From positions 1 to 31,185 of IMG/VR virus record IMGVR_UViG_3300034068_000633: a stretch of DNA of 31,185 bases; one strand, written 5' to 3'. The notes beneath the pieces are model-generated. The model was not told where the DNA came from. It worked only from the letters and a program-made list of their open reading frames with translations, and did no database searches. This stretch comes from a virus. Of this stretch, positions 28,833 through 31,185 are shown piece by piece; position 1 is the stretch's first letter; every line of letters starts with the position of its first letter. The position numbers were made by a program, and so were the translations under genes.

Positions 28833-30599
28833 ATGGACAATAGGTTAAATTATTACTTATCTAAAGTTGAAAGACAATTAGATTTTCATAGGGGATTACA
28901 TTTATTTGAGATGGAGACAAATCCTAACTTCACAAATAAAGCGGTATTCCTAAAGGAAAGTCAGAATGAGTACATTACTAATTTATTTGGTAATAATAAA
29001 ACTATTAGAGAGAGTTACGAAAGGGAGTTTAATGGTGACGTAATTGTTGAATCAACATTCAATCCTAAAAATGAGGTTGATAAATTCTTTTCGTTTCTAA
29101 AAGAAAGTTTTGTAAATGAAGTTACAAAGTCAAATATATTATCTGAAGAAGAAGACGACGATTGGTCGGGATGGGGATGGATTAAAGATATTGATAAAAA
29201 AATTGATGCTGAAAATCAAAAAAGAAATGACGCTCTTGCAAAAATGACACCTGAACAAAAGGCGGCGTTTTTAAAGAGTGAGGCTGATATTAAAGCTAAA
29301 AATGATAGTGCGGCATATTCTGTTGTTAATGCGTTAAAAAGGGCGTTTGATCTTGATGGTGATAACGTATTTGATGACTACGACGGAACAAATGAAGATG
29401 ATGCGGTTAAAGCAATAGATCTTATTGTAAATAAAAATATTTTAGATAAAGTTAATGAAATAATTGCATATCAAATTAAACCATATGGAAATCTTAGAGC
29501 TTGGCTTAATGCTGAGATGTCAGACTTTGATCCGACTCAATACCGAGCAATTTGGAAAAGATTAGAAGGTTTGGGTTATAGTGGAGCCAATTATAATACT
29601 TTTTTAGCGGCTGCGGGTGCTGGTGTTGATTTGGTTAAAAAAGGTTTTACATGGTTAAAAGAAAAAGGAATACCTTGGTTCTTTGAACAAATGAGAGATA
29701 TTCTTATGAGTACAGGTGGGGCAATACTACAAACATTATTAGATTATACAGGTGTTGGGGCACTTGGGGTTACCGCGGCATGGGCGGCATTAACATTATT
29801 TGATGTATCACAAATTGCTTCAGGTATTGGTTCTTGGGGTAAATTATTTTTTAGCGTAATTGGTCTATGTACTGCGGGGGCATTAGCAAAAATCATTGGT
29901 AAGTTCCTAAAACCATTTTTTGGGGCGGGAGGCACAATTGGTTCATTTTTTCAAAAGATTGCCAAACAATCTTGGTTTATTAAATACGTTAAACCTTGGG
30001 TTAGTAAGATTGGTGGTGCGTTGAGTTGGGCGGCGGGTCTAATAAAACAAGCGGGTACATGGGTAGTTGAAAAACTTGGTGCGACAACTATTGGTGGCAT
30101 GGTTACTAAAGCTGCTGCGTGGATGGAACAACTTTTCCAAGGTATAGTGAAATGGTCTGGTACGGGAGCTGCGTCGGAAACCAAACTTGCGACCGATCTT
30201 GGAATTAAAAAATTGACTCAAGATCAAATTAAAGCAGATGCTAAAAAAATAACACAGAAAGTTATATACGATCCGGCTAAAGATAAAGTAAAAGGATACA
30301 CTGCGGACGCTACGGGTTATGTTGCTGGTGATAAAGCAAAGACCGCACTTGAATTAGGTTATGGTATTGGGGATTATAAAAAAATACTTACAAAAGATTT
30401 TAAAGGGGCGGTTAAATCAGGTGATTATGCAAAAACTGCGGATAAAGGATATAAAGCATATGATCAATTTGGTAAACTTATAGACAAAGGAACCCAACTT
30501 GCTAGTAATGATGATAATGTGGTCAAAAAAGCTAATGATATGGTTAAAGGAGTTACCTCTAAAGCGATTACTAATAATTATGTTCAAAAACGTGCATAA
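28833..30599 (+). CDS. Large late virion-type protein with annexin-like module and hydrophobic helices
   Basis: 588 residues. The N-terminus (MDNRLNYYLSKVERQLDFHR...) reaches HLFEME (L-F-E at 24-26). An acidic Trp-rich patch (EEEDDDWSGWGW) is at about 105-116. Residues about 166-233 (LKRAFDLDGDNVFDDYDGTNEDDAVKAI as two parts, then EIIAYQIKPYGNLRAWLNAEMSDFD) resemble an annexin repeat like that of the 8823 gene. From about 265 to 455 lie several long, Gly/Ala/Trp-rich amphipathic helices (GVGALGVTAAWAALTLFD; FFGAGGTIGSFF). The end is a Lys/Ala/Tyr-rich helix. Likely an internal head or ejected protein that meets the host membrane; inferred from composition and promoter. Confidence 0.6.
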   Translation: MDNRLNYYLSKVERQLDFHRGLHLFEMETNPNFTNKAVFLKESQNEYITNLFGNNKTIRESYEREFNGDVIVESTFNPKNEVDKFFSFLKESFVNEVTKSNILSEEEDDDWSGWGWIKDIDKKIDAENQKRNDALAKMTPEQKAAFLKSEADIKAKNDSAAYSVVNALKRAFDLDGDNVFDDYDGTNEDDAVKAIDLIVNKNILDKVNEIIAYQIKPYGNLRAWLNAEMSDFDPTQYRAIWKRLEGLGYSGANYNTFLAAAGAGVDLVKKGFTWLKEKGIPWFFEQMRDILMSTGGAILQTLLDYTGVGALGVTAAWAALTLFDVSQIASGIGSWGKLFFSVIGLCTAGALAKIIGKFLKPFFGAGGTIGSFFQKIAKQSWFIKYVKPWVSKIGGALSWAAGLIKQAGTWVVEKLGATTIGGMVTKAAAWMEQLFQGIVKWSGTGAASETKLATDLGIKKLTQDQIKADAKKITQKVIYDPAKDKVKGYTADATGYVAGDKAKTALELGYGIGDYKKILTKDFKGAVKSGDYAKTADKGYKAYDQFGKLIDKGTQLASNDDNVVKKANDMVKGVTSKAITNNYVQKRA

Positions 30600-30600
30600 C

Positions 30601-30801
30601 CTATTTTTTGGTATGGTTATCCCAAAACTTTTTTAGTTCTACTTTATTATATTTTTTGGATTTGTTATCCCAACCACATGAATGGCATAAATAAGGATGT
30701 TTATCATCCTTTTCTTTTTTCCATGAGTGATCACATTTTGAACAATGGATCTTATTTCCAAATAGTATATCGGCTTGTTTCTCTGTGATTATAATTTTCA
30801 T
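30601..30801 (-). CDS. Small zinc-ribbon protein with late N-terminal segment
   Basis: 66 residues on the minus strand. MKIIITEKQADILFGNK resembles the start of the 2992 gene (MKIILTETQYKIL). It is followed by a zinc ribbon: HCSKCDHSW ... YLCHSCGWDN (two CxxC pairs). The stop is 1 nt from the stop of the convergent 588-residue gene. A late-type promoter is upstream on the same strand. Confidence 0.7.
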   Translation of the reverse strand: MKIIITEKQADILFGNKIHCSKCDHSWKKEKDDKHPYLCHSCGWDNKSKKYNKVELKKFWDNHTKK

Positions 30802-30805
30802 ATAT

Positions 30806-30813
30806 AATAAATA
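30806..30813 (-). promoter_or_regulatory. Putative phage late promoter TATTTATT (minus strand)
   Basis: On the minus strand TATTTATT ends 4 nt before the ATG of the zinc-ribbon gene (first base 30801). Confidence 0.55.
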
Positions 30814-30864
30814 TCACTACAATTCCATTATAAAATTCACTATTATATAAAAAAATCATTTATC

Positions 30865-31185
30865 ATGGCACACCCATTAATACACGCAAAAAGTTCAGTT
30901 AAGAAATACGGAGGTAAAGAAGAAGATTATATCCATTTACATAATTGGTTGGATGAGACCAAAGCATGGGTTGGAAATTCTTTACACAGGATGTTTAGAC
31001 ATCATTCAGAGGGTATTTTTGAGATGGAAAAGATATTTGGGTCCTCATTCATCAATAGTGATGGTAAAGTCGTTTATACACGATATGTGGGGGAAGATCA
31101 CATCAAAGAAGATTGTAATAATTATATTCCAAGTGCTCACGATTGGATAAAGGCTATTGAGGCAAATGAAAGACCAATGTGGATG
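30865..31185 (+). CDS. DUF6915-like protein (3' partial)
   Basis: The frame is open from the ATG at 30865 to the end of the window, 107 residues. MAHPLIHAKSSVKKYGGKEEDYIHLHNW, RMFRHHSEGIFEMEKIFG, NSDGKVVYTRYVGEDHIKEDC and IPSAHDWIKAI match the DUF6915 pattern as I recall it (HP..HA.SS...GG...DY...H.W.D.SK, HH.EGIF..E..FG, GE.H..ED). His-rich positions suggest metal binding. No clear TATTTAT motif precedes it; TATTATATA upstream may be a weak variant. Confidence 0.72.
   Translation, partial: MAHPLIHAKSSVKKYGGKEEDYIHLHNWLDETKAWVGNSLHRMFRHHSEGIFEMEKIFGSSFINSDGKVVYTRYVGEDHIKEDCNNYIPSAHDWIKAIEANERPMWM

Overview
This window is about 31 kb of AT-rich, almost gap-free DNA that looks like part of a large tailed-phage genome infecting a member of the Bacteroidota, probably Flavobacteriia. 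Genes are short, mostly on the + strand, and separated by a few bases or by start/stop overlaps. The Bacteroidota assignment rests on three things: promoters of the Bacteroidota form TTTG-N19/20-TAnnTTTG (best at 1656-1686, 4228-4259 and 25366-25397); A-rich leaders without Shine-Dalgarno sites; and a ClpP whose N-terminus (MNYGKEF..., ...TPYILEER...) is of the flavobacterial type. The phage assignment rests on peptidoglycan-binding virion-like proteins, HNH and GIY-YIG homing endonucleases, phage-type ThyA, DUF families common in phages, and many small unknown genes.

Layout. 1-1596: end of a structural or lytic protein with two peptidoglycan-binding domains and a glycine-rich linker, closed by a terminator. 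1691-8750: a P-loop kinase, a metallophosphoesterase, a late HExxH protein, small genes, an RNA ligase, a homing-endonuclease insertion, and small genes including a membrane protein. 8823-10319: a late Ala/Gly-rich, annexin-like, peptidoglycan-binding protein. 10395-16821: early-type genes, including a SAK-type HAD phosphatase, small metal-binding proteins, two lipoproteins, a CCA/poly(A)-polymerase-type nucleotidyltransferase, a methyltransferase, a glycosyltransferase and a possible primase-like protein. 16872-19571: a GIY-YIG endonuclease, then the most unusual object of the window, a 632-codon gene whose last 540 codons are 25 copies of a 36-nt unit separated by 24 unrelated segments, 22 of exactly 30 nt (one 27, one 33). 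19575-27742: small genes, a cyclic-phosphate-processing receiver (cREC) protein, thymidylate synthase, a DUF2452 protein, ClpP, a second metallophosphoesterase, an RmlC-type epimerase and a ferritin/Dps-like helical protein. 27787-31185: a late region with genes on both strands.

Two promoter classes can be read directly. Host-type promoters drive the small-gene clusters, and in five cases the -7 box ends only 4-5 nt before the ATG, predicting leaderless mRNAs. A second motif, TATTTAT(A/T), lies 3-20 nt upstream of isolated genes on both strands. Its targets are the putative virion proteins and both homing endonucleases, so it is probably the phage late promoter. Several late proteins begin with a short amphipathic segment ending in L-x-E, which resembles a prohead-targeting/cleavage tag.

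Functionally, the kinase, phosphoesterases, Rnl5-type RNA ligase, SAK-HAD phosphatase, CCA-type nucleotidyltransferase and cREC protein together look like a dispersed RNA (tRNA) repair kit, plausibly against host anticodon nucleases. No tRNA, rRNA or cas gene was found. No gene-free stretch exceeds 100 bases.
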